Below are positions 10,967 through 21,710 of a stretch of DNA of 64,000 bases, piece by piece. Where the stretch lies: positions 143,014,682 to 143,078,681 of the forward strand of contig CM054062.1 in the NCBI GenBank assembly GCA_028641055.1, written 5' to 3'. Each line of letters begins with the position of its first letter. The stretch's first letter is position 1. A program made the translations under genes and the position numbers. The notes beneath the pieces were generated by a model. It saw only the letters and a program-made list of their open reading frames with translations. It was not told where the DNA came from and did not search any database. Source of the stretch: Alopecurus myosuroides. Taxonomy: Eukaryota > Streptophyta > Magnoliopsida > Poales > Poaceae.

Positions 10967-11626
10967 TTGGAGAAGGAGTTTCTCTCGAAAGGTGTGAATA
11001 GTAGGAAGGTAGAACTCGACAAGGTTATTGAACCTTCTCTTCCTGGAATGGCGAGTAGCACAGTGCCGGAAGTTGTTCCGGTGCCGACCCTGTCAGTTGA
11101 AGAGAGAGCTAATGATCAAGATCATGAATCTCCAGTAGAGGAAACTACCGCAGCTCGCAGGTCAACTAGGGAACGTACAACTCCTGAACTGTACGGAGAT
11201 CCCGTATTAAACTTCATGGTAGATGGAGGTGATGACCCTGCGACATATGATGAAGCGATGATGAGCCTAGATTCCAACAAATGGCTTGAAGCCATGAAAT
11301 CCGAAATAGCATCCATGTACGAAAACCAAGTTTGGACTTTGGTGGACTTACCCGATGACCGCAAGGCCATTGAGAACAAATGGATCTTTAAAAAGAAAAC
11401 TAACGTTGATGGTAATGTGACCATCTATAAAGCTCGACTTGTCGCAGAAGGTTTCCGACAAATTCAAGGAGTTGACTATGATGAGACTTTCTCACCAGTA
11501 GCGATGCTTAAGTCAGTTAGGATTATGTTAGCAGTTGCTGCATTTTTTGATTATGAAATCTGGCAGATGGATGTCAAAACGGCGTTCCTTAATGGTGACA
11601 TTGAGGAAGAATTGTATCTGATGTAA
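10967..11626 (+). pseudogene. Element A reverse transcriptase, N-terminal part
   Basis: This frame of 219 codons holds the RT fingers and first palm segment: NKWLEAMKSEIASMYENQVW, KWIFKKKTNVDG, YKARLVAEGFRQ, DYDETFSPVAMLKSVR and QMDVKTAFLNGDIEEELY, the last carrying the first catalytic Asp. It ends at a TAA (11624-11626) where the family normally has Gln (CAA to TAA). The next frame continues PKGFVDP without a gap. The upstream acidic/serine region (residues about 20-80) is a variable linker. The same stop is in the copy at 34878-34880, so it predates the duplication. Confidence 0.9.
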
Positions 11627-11887
11627 CCCAAAGGTTTTGTTGATCCTAAGGATGCTGACAAGGTGTGTAAGCTTCAGCGTTCCATTTATGGACTGAAGCA
11701 AGCATCCCGGAGTTGGAACCTCCATTTTGATAAGGTGATCAAAGGGTTTGGATTTGTCCAAACATACGGAGAAGCTTGTATTTACAAGAAAGTGAGTGGG
11801 AGCTTTGTAGCATTTCTAGTACTATATGTGGATGACATATTGTTGATTAGAAATGATATATAACTTTTAAAAAGCGTAAAAGGTTAT
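11627..11887 (+). pseudogene. Element A reverse transcriptase, palm with YVDD
   Basis: It continues the RT in the same frame after the TAA. It shows VCKLQRSIYGLKQASRSWNL and the catalytic box LYVDDILLI (about 11821-11847), both Asp residues intact. A second nonsense codon, TAA at 11861-11863, follows IRNDI. The copy at 34881-35141 matches. Confidence 0.9.
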
Positions 11888-12605
11888 TTGAACAGTAGTT
11901 TTTCGATGAAAGACCTTGGTGAAGTAGCTTATATATTAGGCATCAAAATCTACAGGGATAGATCAAGACGCTTAATTGGACTTTCGCAAAGTACATACCT
12001 TGACAAGATTCTGAAGAAGTTCAGAATGGAAGAGAGTAAGAAGGGGTTCTTACCTATGTTGCAAGGCAAAACCTTGAGTAAGACTCAATGTCCAGCTACA
12101 GCAGAAGATAGAGAGAGAATGAATATGATTCCCTATGCTTCGGCCATAGGTTCTATCATGTATGCTATGCTATGTACAAGACCGGATGTGGCACATGCTA
12201 TTAGTTTGACTAGTAGCTACCAATCCGATCCAGGTTTGGAACACTGGACGGCGGTCAAGAATATCTTTAAGTACTTAAGAAGAACTAAGGATATGTTTCT
12301 CATATATGGCGGTGAAGAAGAGCTCGTCGCAAGATGTTACGTCGATGCTAGCTTTGACACTGATCCGGATGACTCTAAGTCTCAGTCCAGGTACGTATTT
12401 GTTATGAATGGAGGAGCTGTAAGCTGGAGGAGTTCCAAGCAATCCGTGGTAGCGATATCATCAACAGAAGCGGAATATGTTGCTGCCTCGGAGGCAACAC
12501 ATGAAGCAGTTTGGATGAAGAAGTTCATATCTGAACTAGGTGTGGTTCCGAGTGCGTTGGATCCAATGTTTATCTATTGTGACAACAATGGTGCCATAGC
12601 CAATG
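11888..12605 (+). pseudogene. Element A RT thumb and RNase H, cut off by element B
   Basis: It has RT thumb sequence (MKDLGEVAYILGIKIYRDRS, ARCYVDASFDTDPDD) leading into RNase H. RNase H active-site residues are visible as YVDASF (Asp), AISSTEAEYVA (Glu) and YCDNNGAIAN (Asp). At 12605 the frame is broken by the insertion of B. The last part of RNase H, with the histidine and final Asp region, lies at 46251. CAATG (12601-12605) is the target duplication. The copy at 35142-35859 differs by one base in the final codons (MFIYCD versus MVIYCD). Confidence 0.92.
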
Positions 12606-13314
12606 TGTAACATCCCAAGTATGAAAATAGCCATTAGAATGTTTGCTATCTGTTATTTTATGTTTTGCATCATGACATCATGTTCATTACATTTGTTTTG
12701 CTTGTTTTCCATTTGTTTTCCTCTGTTTTCATTTGTTTTCCAATTGTTTTCCTTTGTTTTCTATTTGAATTTCAACTCAAATTTCAAACCTTTGTTTCAT
12801 ACTTGTGATGTTACAATTTCCAAAATGATATTTCAACTCAAAACAATCAATTGTTTCCATTAAAGTGTGATTTCAAAACTGTTGTTTTGTTTCTATAAAA
12901 ATGCATCCAATAACAAAACATTTTCAAATTCAATTAATTTCCAAAACAGCAACCCTTTTGAAAATAAAATGACCAAAACACTTCCATCATTTGTTTCCAT
13001 TAAACTATAAATTTCAAGCCATCAAAATTGTTCAAGTTCATTAATTCATTAATAGCAATTCACTTAATTCAAATGATTTTCAAATTCAATTGCAATTGCA
13101 AACAGCCACCAATTGAAATTTATGAAATTTACAAAACAATTCTAAGCAATTTGTTGCAAATAAAATGGAGGGTTCAACCTATTTGAAATGGTTATTTTGA
13201 ATTTCCACTTAATATCCCAAATCCATTCAAATTCAATCAAAATTCAAACAGCAACATAATTTATTTATTCTGGAAATTTAAACTTGCACAATGTTGCTGT
13301 GGCAACAAACAATC

Positions 13315-13321
13315 TATAAAA
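13315..13321 (+). promoter_or_regulatory. Possible TATA box of element B LTR
   Basis: CTATAAAACTTT lies about 110 bp upstream of the GC-rich, presumably transcribed, part. The copy at 36569 is identical. In the 3' LTR (about 42186) it is CTATCAAAC, a broken box. Function is inferred from sequence and place only. Confidence 0.4.
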
Positions 13322-13922
13322 CTTTTATTCCAAAATTTTCCCAACCCAAACACCTATCTCTTTCTTCCTTATTTCATTCCAGCAAAAAAAATAATAGAAC
13401 AAAATAAAAATAAAAATCAAAGGGAGAGAGAGGCAGCAGGCCCAACTCCCCCTCAGCCCACCATCTCCCAAAGCCCATACCCCCTAGCTTTCTTCCTCCT
13501 CCTGTACGGCTCCACATCGATCATGTCCACGTATTCAGAGAGGAGCACGAACGGACAGCAGCCCTCCCCCTTCCCCTTAAGACCTAGGCCGAGCCCTAGC
13601 TCCCCAACCCTACTTCCTTCTCCCTCTTTCTCTCTTCCCCCGCCTCCATTCCCTTCTCCCTCTCTCTTCTCTCTGCCCTCCCTCTGAATCCTTGCAGCTC
13701 TCTGAAGCTGAATTCCACACCCGAGCTCCCTACTCCCTCCGGCGATCGCCGGCGTTGGAGGCCCCCTCCGGCCCGGGCGAGTGGGGGAATGGAAACCCCC
13801 CACCGCGGGCTCCCTCCTCCACCTCACGCCAGGGGCCGGGACGGCCGGAGCCGCCGCCGCCGTCCGCCTTTGTCGCCACCGGCCACCTGCTGCGTCGACC
13901 TTCTCCTCACCGACCACTCGTG

Positions 13923-13983
13923 GTGAGCTCCCCTCCTCGCCTCCCCTTCCTCCCTCTCGCTACTCTTCTCCTCCTCCCCACAG
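13923..13983 (+). other. Possible small intron or splice donor in the B LTR
   Basis: GTGAGC at 13923 and a pyrimidine tract ending CCCCACAG at 13983 form a 61-bp intron-like unit, 134 bp after an ATGGAAACC. A GTGAGC donor-like site in the corresponding place is present in C (minus strand, 19529-19524) and E (55902-55907). Use of these sites is not shown. Confidence 0.3.
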
Positions 13984-14172
13984 CGCACGGCCCACCGCAC
14001 CGCAGCCTGCCACGGCGCCCCACGGCGAGCGGGCAGCGAGCCGCCGGCGACCATCCCTCGTTTCTATCTGCCCAGGTTCAGCTAACGAGCAGTTTTAGAT
14101 TCAGAGAAAAAAATCCCGCGACCTCCACCTTATCCACCCCCGAGGCCCCTTCCTATCACCAAATCAAGCCCA

Positions 14173-14230
14173 CCGCAGTGGCTAGCTGCCACAGCGCGCA
14201 CAGCAAAGGGGAGGGGTTCGAGTCCCCCCT
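14173..14230 (+). ncRNA. tRNA-like (Pol III box A/box B) module in the B LTR
   Basis: CCGCAGTGGCTAGCTGC resembles a tRNA D-arm/box A. Forty bases on, GGTTCGAGTCC (14215-14225) is a canonical box B sitting in a T-arm-like hairpin (GAGGGG, TTCGAGT, CCCCCCTC). No convincing acceptor or anticodon stem is visible, so it is a tRNA relic or SINE-like promoter, not a tRNA gene. Copies are at about 37427-37485 and 43042-43102. Related modules occur in C and E. Confidence 0.5.
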
Positions 14231-14430
14231 CCCTCAATTAAACCAAAACTTTTATTTTCCATTGTTTTGGTACAGCACTTCCCAGAAAATCACACACAGG
14301 TCCCTGTATTTTCTTTTCTAGTCCCTGTTTAATTTTTCCTAAGTCCCTAGAGGTAATAAAAATGGCAGATTTGCACCCTAATCTTGTAAAATGCATAACT
14401 AAATCATTTTAACTCCAAATCCAACTTTTT

Positions 14431-15250
14431 AAATATGTTTTCTGTCCCAAATTGAATTGTCTATCCAAATATAAAATTTGTTTACTGTTTTGAATATTTT
14501 AAATTGGTGAAATATTTGAAAACTTGTTTAATTCATTTAATTTTGCAAAAAATCATAACTTGGTCATAAAAATTCCAAATTCCACAAACTAAATATGTTT
14601 TCCACTCAACTTTTCATGTACTTTCCAAATATCAACTTTGTTTGATGTTTTGAATAATTTAAATTGCTGAAAACAACTGTTTCTTAATTAATGCATTTAA
14701 AATTGCCAAATTAATAACTTGCTCATTTTAAATCCAATTTCAACAAATGAAATATGTTTTCCATGCAAAATTAAACCACCTTTTCAGATATAAAATTTGT
14801 TTCATGTTTTGAATAATTAAATTTGGTTAAATAATTTAAACCTTATTTAATTCATTTAAAATTGTTAAATTCATAACTTGGTCAAACTAATTTCTTTTGG
14901 GACATATAAAATATGTTTTCAAACCATAAAAGTATAAACTTTTCAAATATGAACTTCATCTAATGTTTTGAACAAATAAAAATTCAAATAAGTTCATGTT
15001 TGGTTTAAATTCAATTAAAACTTGTTCAAACTTGTTTAATCCATAAGTAAATTATTCCAAATCCTTTTTCAACAAGTGAAACATGTAATCCACCCAAAAT
15101 TGTGTGCTCTTTTCAAATATGAACTTTGTTATCTATTTTGAACAATTAAAATTGGTGAAAAACAACAAATGCTTGTGTGACACCTTTAAGGAACCAAAAA
15201 TTCCATAACTTAATAAATAAAATTCCAAAATTGGTAAACCTTATTTCCAA
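14431..15250 (+). repeat. Degenerate tandem array, period about 159 bp, in the B LTR
   Basis: A block beginning AAATATGTTTTCC, followed about 40 bases later by TTTCAAATAT-AACTTTGTT and then by GTTTTGAATAATT and a TTCATAACTTGGTCA-like motif, recurs at 14431, 14591, 14750, 14909 and 15079 (spacings 160, 159, 159, 170). A sixth decayed unit is near 15240. Identity between units is low. The array is repeated in the other B LTRs (about 37685-38505 and 43300-44115). Confidence 0.75.
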
Positions 15251-15531
15251 TTGATTCTATTGTTGTTATTTTTCTGTTTTCCTCATCCATGCATCATGCT
15301 AATCCACTTTCACCTATTGGTTAGTTGTAAAACAATTGTTTCACCCTTAATTCATGGGCTTTCCATATGCAATCCAATTGCATGTGGGTCCATTTAATTA
15401 TGTTATGTTACCATGTCAACTAGTTATTTTGATGCATCAATTAAATGGTCATGCACCATCCCATGTTTGTGCACTATGCCATGTTATTGATTGTTTGTCT
15501 CTCTGCGTTGTTTGTTTGCTTCTTCCCGGAT

Positions 15532-15613
15532 ATATGACGACGTTGAGACCGACGAAACTTACGACACCCCTTCTAAGGATCTAGCTCAGTACCAGGCTGC
15601 TGGGTTTGAAGGC
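15532..15613 (+). other. Conserved acidic peptide segment in the B LTR
   Basis: Read in the right frame, this segment gives DDVETDETYDTPSKDLAQY followed by QAAGFEG, then a GCAAGT donor-like site. Element C has DDVETADTYDT-SKELAQYQATGF at the equivalent place (minus strand, about 18170-18090). Substitutions between them are mostly amino-acid changing and the flanks are equally conserved, so coding is uncertain. E does not keep the frame. Confidence 0.3.
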
Positions 15614-15624
15614 AAGTATTCACT

Positions 15625-16332
15625 CACATGAACCATCGTGTTCCTTTCAACATTGGTTACCGATACTTTCCGTTGTCTATTCTGCTAGCCCTATGAATAG
15701 TTGCTTCTGTTACAAACCTATCACATGAATCCCTTAACCCTGATATTGCCTCACCTCCACTCCTACAACCCCATTGTTTGAGCCCGTGTCTTACTAGCAT
15801 GCTTAGGTTGTTTTGCTCGAGTCTGTTACCCGTTACTTTCTGTTACTATTTCTATTATGTTCTGGGGGCTCGATGTTAATCAATCAACCTGTTAATGTTG
15901 TGACTAAATAATAATTTGCTGATAAGGCACCGGCAGGAGGCCCTGTGTGGTTTTGAGGCCTGCTAGTGTCGACCCTAATAGGAAAAGGGTCTTGTCTACT
16001 GATCCATGATGAGCGCACTACCCGCATGTGGGAAGCGTGTATGGGCGCCCCCCTCAATTTGATTCGATTCGCATCTCGTCCAAATCGCCTCATTTAGTTC
16101 GGGTGTTCCATTTGCCGCATGCATGTTTTTGCGAGCCCAGGCCAGGGTGGAAACTTTTGTAGTCGGCATTTAGGGAGACACGTTCTTAGTGTGCTATGAG
16201 GGTCCCCTTTTCTTCGTGGGGCTTGATTAGCCGTGCGCTCACTGCACGGGGTTCTTTGGGCTTGATGCGGACAAGAGTTGAGTTGTGTTGAGTGCCCCGC
16301 TTGGTGGGAGGCATCCCATCTGGCGGGTTATT
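15625..16332 (+). other. Conserved LTR core, first half
   Basis: This block (TTGGTTACCGATACTTTCCG onward) is far more similar between B, C and E than the rest of the LTRs. It includes GACCCT-AATAGGAAA-AGGGTC, able to form a 6-bp hairpin, and CCCGCATGTGGG. On the antisense strand it is open for 60-69 codons in all families (15884-16093 here). The core continues at 31592 after element C. Confidence 0.6.
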
Positions 16333-19300
16333 TGTCGCACCCTGATTTCTAGGGGATACTCACCGTACGAACTGGATAGCAGATGCTTGGATTATGGGGC
16401 ATAACTGCTCCCACGTCCCAGCTTCCTGGTAGGCCTGAGCTTATGCGCGACAACACAAGCCCTGCTATTCCATCGTCGATGTAAACTATCCACTAGAGAT
16501 CAAAGGCACTTCCGTCGACGTACTTCAAACCATACACACATGGTACGTCAACGGCGTTGAACAACTGATATCACAACAGATCTCTACGACACAAAAGATT
16601 GAAATAAGTTGCAAATAGCTCTCATTAGAGCAGAGATAGAAAATACAATCATTCAGAGGACACATGTCCCAACAATACATCAATACAATACAGCGGAAAC
16701 ATTCAACATGTCTGAGTACAGACAAGAACCAAATAGGCCTAAGAGGCCGGGAACAAACAGACGGAGCCCATCCACGAAGTCTCGGATCCTGCCCGGGTCC
16801 GCTATCTACTCGTCAGCAGTCTCGTCATACTCCACGTAGTAGCCACCATGAAGATCCTCGGAAACGTCGGTCTGCGGAAACCACAGCCCCAAAGGGGTCA
16901 GTACATAAACGTACTGGCAAGCAAGACTCACAGTTCACCAAAGTGTAACCCGTCAACACCAAGCACAGATGCCTTGGGTTCAACGGAAGAGAGGGGATAT
17001 AAAAGGTGCTGCAACTGGCTGCACTAACCAACTACAGAGGTTCTACCACTTCCGGCTAACAGAAAGGAGATAAGATCGAGGATTGTAACCAACTGAAAGA
17101 TAACTTCAAACAAACCCATCCTGGATCTCGCCCCTTATCCAAAGAAGCAATCCGAGGATAACTCACACCGTTGTATTAAAGATGAATCAAATTATTGTGT
17201 CATCAACCTGTTACTAGTCAAGTTATTAATCATGGGGTGTAACATGTTTGATCATTATGTTTAAGTTGTCCTGAGTACTTGTTAGCCAGTACTTTCACCA
17301 AGTAATCCATAACCGCGGAAAACACGGCTTCTCGAGAAGATTATCCCTGCAGGGTTGCACCAATTTGGCCGTACACTCATGAATATCCCGCCAGATGGGA
17401 TGCCTCCCACCAAGCGGGGCACTCAACACAACCAACCATTCTTCGCATCAAGCCCAAAGCACCTTGGGCGCACGGCTAATCGAGCCCAGAAGAAAATGGA
17501 CCCTCATAGCACTCTAAGAACGTGTCCCCCTATATGCCGACTACGAAAGTTCCACCCTGGCCTGGGCTCGCAAAAACATGCATGCGGCAAATGGAAAACA
17601 CGAACTAAATGAGGCGATTTGGACGAGATGCGAATCAGGTCAAGTTGAGGGGGGCGCCCATACTCGCTTCCCAAATGCGGGTAGTGCGCTCATCATGGAT
17701 CAGTAGACAAGACCCTTTTCCTATTAGGGTCGACACTAGCAGGCCTCAAAACCACACAGGGCCTCCTGCCGGTGCCTTATCATCAAATTTATTATTAATA
17801 GTAACATTAGCATGATTGATTGATTAAACATCGAGCCCCCACAACGTAATAGAGTAGTAACAGAAAGTAACGGATAACAGACTCGAGCAAAAACAACCTA
17901 AGCATGCTAGTAAGACACTGGCTCAAGCAATGGTTTTAGGAAGGGAGATGAGGCAATATCAGGTTTTAAGGGATTCATGTGATAGGTTCGTAACAGAACA
18001 ACTACTACTAAGGCTAGCAGAAAAAGGACAACGGAAAGAATCGGTAACCAATGTTGAAAGGAACACAGTGGTTCATGTGAGTGATAACTTGCCTGCAAAA
18101 CCCAGTAGCCTGGTACTGAGCTAACTCCTTAGAAAGGGTGTCGTAAGTATCGGCGGTCTCAACGTCGTCGTTTATCCAGGAAGAAGCAAACAAACAAGGC
18201 AGAAGATAAACAATCATTATCATGGCATAGGTGCACAAACATGGGATGATGCATGTCATGTTAATAGATGCATCAGAATAAACTACTTGACAAGATAACA
18301 CAATTTAATTGGACCCATATGCAATTGGATTGCATATGGAAAGATTCATTGAAATAAGTGGAAACAAATGATTTACAATTAAATTATTAGGTGAGGGTTG
18401 TTAGCATGATGCATGCATGATGATAACAAGAAGTAAACAAGTTAGATGCAAATGGAAAAGGAATGAAACAAAGGTGGGATTTTATTTGTCATGTTAAGAA
18501 TTTTTGGTTCCTTATTTATGTCACACAAGTAATTGTTGTTTTCATCAAGTTAAAATGTGCAAAACAGGTAACAAAGTTTATATTTGAAAAGAACATCAAA
18601 TTTTAGTTGGATTACATGTTTCACATTTTGAAATTGGACTTAGGATTATTTAATTATGAATTAAACAATATTAAACAAGTTTTAATTGAATTAAACAAGA
18701 TTTAAATTGTTTAGGCAATTTAAATTATTCAAACCAGAAAACAAAATTTATATTTGAAAAGGTTATGCAAAATGGTATGGAAAACATATTTTATTTGCAT
18801 TTATTGGATTAATAAATAATTAGTTATGGATTTTAAGAAATTGCATTTGAATTATTTGAATTTGAAATTTAATTGCATTTGAAATTGTCAAAACAGTACA
18901 CAAATGGAATAATTGGAAAGATTATAAAATTTGGAGCAATAAACATATACAACTTGTATTGTTTAGAGTTTTAGACTAAAAGTTATTAAGTTTTTGGTTT
19001 AGGGGTTATTTCTGCCATTTAAAAGGATTTAGAAAAATAAAACAGAACGTGTTAAAAGGTTTTGCACCGAACAGCATTCTAGCCGCAGCCGCTGCCAGTG
19101 GGCCACGGGGTGACTGTGCGCTTGCGTGGCAAGAGAAGGCACTGACGGGTGGGACCCTGTTGTCAGCGCGGGATAAATCCCAAAAGAAGTGTGCGCCGCG
19201 GGGGATTCGATCCCAGGCCGCTGCGCTGCAAACAGCGGGTCGCTACCACTGCGCCTGCTCGAGTTCGTTGTCAGTTAGCGGTAGCGAAACAGGTTATAGT

Positions 19301-20825
19301 GTAACTTCGTCAGGTAAAGTTCCTAACTGAACTTTCTGAACCGTTCTTGTGCGTGCAGGCGAACTACAGATGCAGAACGGAGCGAGGGCGAACGACGGCC
19401 CTCTGCCGCGGCCGCGCTGGGCATGCGGGGTGCTGGCGCGGGCCGTGTGCGTGCGGTGTAGCGTGCGGGCGTGGACCTCGTGCGAGTGCTGCGTGCTGAA
19501 GCAGAGAGGAAGAGGGCGACGAGGCTCACCTCGCTGTTTCGTGGTAGACGTTCAGACGTCGGAGCGGCAAAACGGCGAGCTTTTCCGGCACGGCGCGGCG
19601 TACTCGGGCACTCCCAGCGAGCGGAGAGGGGACGAGGAGATGCGGCCAGGCGCCACGGTTCCATTCCCGGGGCCAGCATCTCCTCGAGGTGGCCATGTCG
19701 CTGCCGCGGTGAGGGAAGAAGGTGGTGGTGCTCTGTGGTTTCGGTCAGGTTCAGACAACGAAGAAATAGCAGAGAGGTGAGGGAGGCAGTAGCTGGAGAG
19801 AATGGCGGCGCTAGGGTTGGGCTAGGCTAGCAACAGAGGTTAGGGTGGGGTTTTAAGGGGAGCTCAACCTAGTACGGCTGCACATCGGCGTGGTGAGAGG
19901 AGATCGGGTGGCTCCGATGGGGTCGTACAGAGCTGACGTCGACTGGGGAAGAAGAAAGCGACAGCGCAGGGGTACTGGGCCAGGAAGAAAAGAAGTGGGC
20001 TTGGGCCTAGTTAGGTTTAGCTGCTGCCTTTTTTTTTCTCTTTTGTTATTTTCTGTTTCTTTTTTTTTTTTGTAGCAAACAAAATTGGAAGAAAGGAAGG
20101 CCTTTAGGGTTAGGAAAATTCATAGAAAATTAGGGTGTGCTCCTGGTGTTAATTACAAACAATTAACAAGTTTGAATTTCCAAAATATTTGAATTTGTGG
20201 TGCTGTTTGGAAATAAGCCAAATTTGAGTGTTTTTGAGTATTAAAAGGATTATTAAAACCCACACTTTAAAAAGGTGACTCAAAATGATTTAATTTGATT
20301 AAAATTAGTGGAGTGGCTTGTTCATGTTTATAAATTCAAAAATGGTTCTGTTTGAAACACATTTGGTTTGAATTTGAGCAATTTAGAAATTAATAGGTTA
20401 ATATTGAAAACAAGGATTTAATAGGGGAACCCTATTGATTAAAGTGATTAAATTAGTTGAGTATCTTCATAAGTTCAAATTGGTTCTGCTTGATGCATTT
20501 AATTTGAAGATGAAGGTGATTTGGAAATTATTTGTTTGATTAAACCCACAATTTTAATAAGTGATCAACATGGAATAAAATGGAACAATTTGGTTGTTTT
20601 CATTTGTTATTTTTATTTCAAAAGTTGTAACAGAACAAGTATGAAAACAAAGCAGTTGAAGTTGTTTGATTTTCATTGTGAAAACAAGAATAACAGATGC
20701 AAAACAAAAGGGACAAATGCAACAATTTAGAAACAAAAGCAAACAATATGATGACATGATGCAATACTTAAATAAACATGCATCAAACATTCTAAGGGGA
20801 TGGTTTTCATACTTGGGCTGTTACA
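16333..20825 (-). repeat. Element C LTR 1 (3' LTR in sense orientation)
   Basis: 4493 bp. In plus coordinates: conserved core with double hairpin (16887-16916) and acidic exon (16807-16872), palindrome CTTCTCGAGAAG (17328-17339), 159/170-bp array (about 18600-18960), tRNA-like module (19199-19258), GC-rich segment, and poly-T at about 20060. Private differences from the other two copies are seen near 16638 (GATAGAAAAT versus GATAGCAAAT) and 19391 (CGAACGAC versus CGGACGAC). Confidence 0.95.
19199..19258 (-). ncRNA. tRNA-like (box A/box B) module in element C LTR
   Basis: On the minus strand GGCGCAGTGGTAGCG is a good box A/D-arm. GGATCGAATCC (19213-19203) is a near-canonical box B in a T-arm-like hairpin. 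Between them CCGCTG and CAGCGG can pair around a 9-base loop. Copies lie at 24577-24636 and 29956-30015. The module is in the LTR sense orientation, as in B and E. Confidence 0.5.
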
Positions 20826-21710
20826 AAACGCCCCCCCTTGAAGGAATCGCGCCCCGAGATTCCTACTGAGAAAAGAAAAGTCCGGATACTTCTTGGGAAG
20901 ATCCTCTTGAGCTGTGACACGTGAAACACATCGTGCACGTTGGATAGACGTCAGGGAATTAGCAAACCACCGGAACATTTTCAAGTAAAGGGAGAGGTTT
21001 TTGTATTGAGGGTGTATAGCTGAATGGAACTTGATTCATTTGGAGAATAGATTATCTAGCTAGAATGGTGGAACGGAGTTATTGACATCAATGCAACACC
21101 AGGAATAATCATCAATGTCAGAATCATCAACATGAGAGTAACGAGGAATATGTGGCCTCCCATTTAGAATTTGATTTCTATGACTGAACTTGGAAGTCAA
21201 CATTTGAGATCCCGAAGAGTGAACAGAGTTTTGATTGCTTAGTGGAACCAGAATTGGGTTGTATGTTGTGGAAAAGATTGTTGACACAAAGGAATGTGAT
21301 TCTCCGGTATGAAATAACACTTTAACTGGATAAGAGTTTACGAGGAAGTTTTGATTAGACGCCGGTAGAAGATTTGAAGTGGAAAACAACAACAAGATTT
21401 CAACAGACGAAAAGGAAATGTTTAGAAGAACATGATATTGAAGCAACACCGGGAAAACGAGAACAAGATTCCTGAGGTACTACGGAGAACCCAAAACACG
21501 TGAAATCCTAACTTGAAAGTTTAGGTGAGAAGGGAAAAAATCAACGTTGCACTTCCTTACCAGAAAAGGGAGGGAGGGTGGGGAAAGAAGAAAAAGAACA
21601 GAATTCCTACTCTCACGTTTCATTTTTCCTATATAGCTACAAAATAGTTTCTAGACTCAACTGCGACCAGTAAAAAGGGATCCTACAGGCAGACAGGCTC
21701 TGATACCATT
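20826..21710 (-). pseudogene. Element C internal domain 1 with gypsy pol remnants
   Basis: 885 bp. A primer site GGCTCTGATACCA (21696-21708, minus-strand TGGTATCAGAGCC) abuts LTR 2, and a purine tract (CAAGGGGGGG on the minus strand) abuts LTR 1. A minus-strand frame at 21449-21060 contains VKVLFHTGESHSFVS, clearly the gypsy aspartic-protease motif (normally DTGASHSF) with its catalytic Asp changed to His. Near the 3' end the DNA encodes VHDVFHVSQLK in another frame, the C-terminal end of gypsy integrase. No RT, RNase H or integrase core remains, so the element must rely on other elements' proteins. Confidence 0.8.

Larger units (their letters stand above)
12606..16332 (+). repeat. Element B 5' LTR, left part (3727 of about 4772 bp)
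   Basis: It starts TGTAACATCCCAAGTATG and is interrupted at 16332 by element C. It resumes at 31592 after the TTATT duplication. In order it holds pyrimidine-rich TTTTCC repeats (about 12690-12760), an AT-rich stretch, TATAAAA at 13315, a GC-rich segment with ATGGAAACC (13789) and donor-like GTGAGC (13923), a tRNA-like box (14173-14230), a 159-bp-period array (14431-15250) and the conserved core (from about 15620). Long open frames on either strand of the GC-rich part are compositional. Confidence 0.92.

Noticed and set aside
14431..15250. CRISPR or satellite array
   Set aside because: The units are long, diverged and AT-rich inside a plant LTR; there is no short exact repeat with unique spacers, and the copy number is too low for a satellite.
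19199..19258. True tRNA gene
   Set aside because: Box A and box B are good, but no 7-bp acceptor stem or standard 7-base anticodon loop can be formed; treated as a tRNA-like module.
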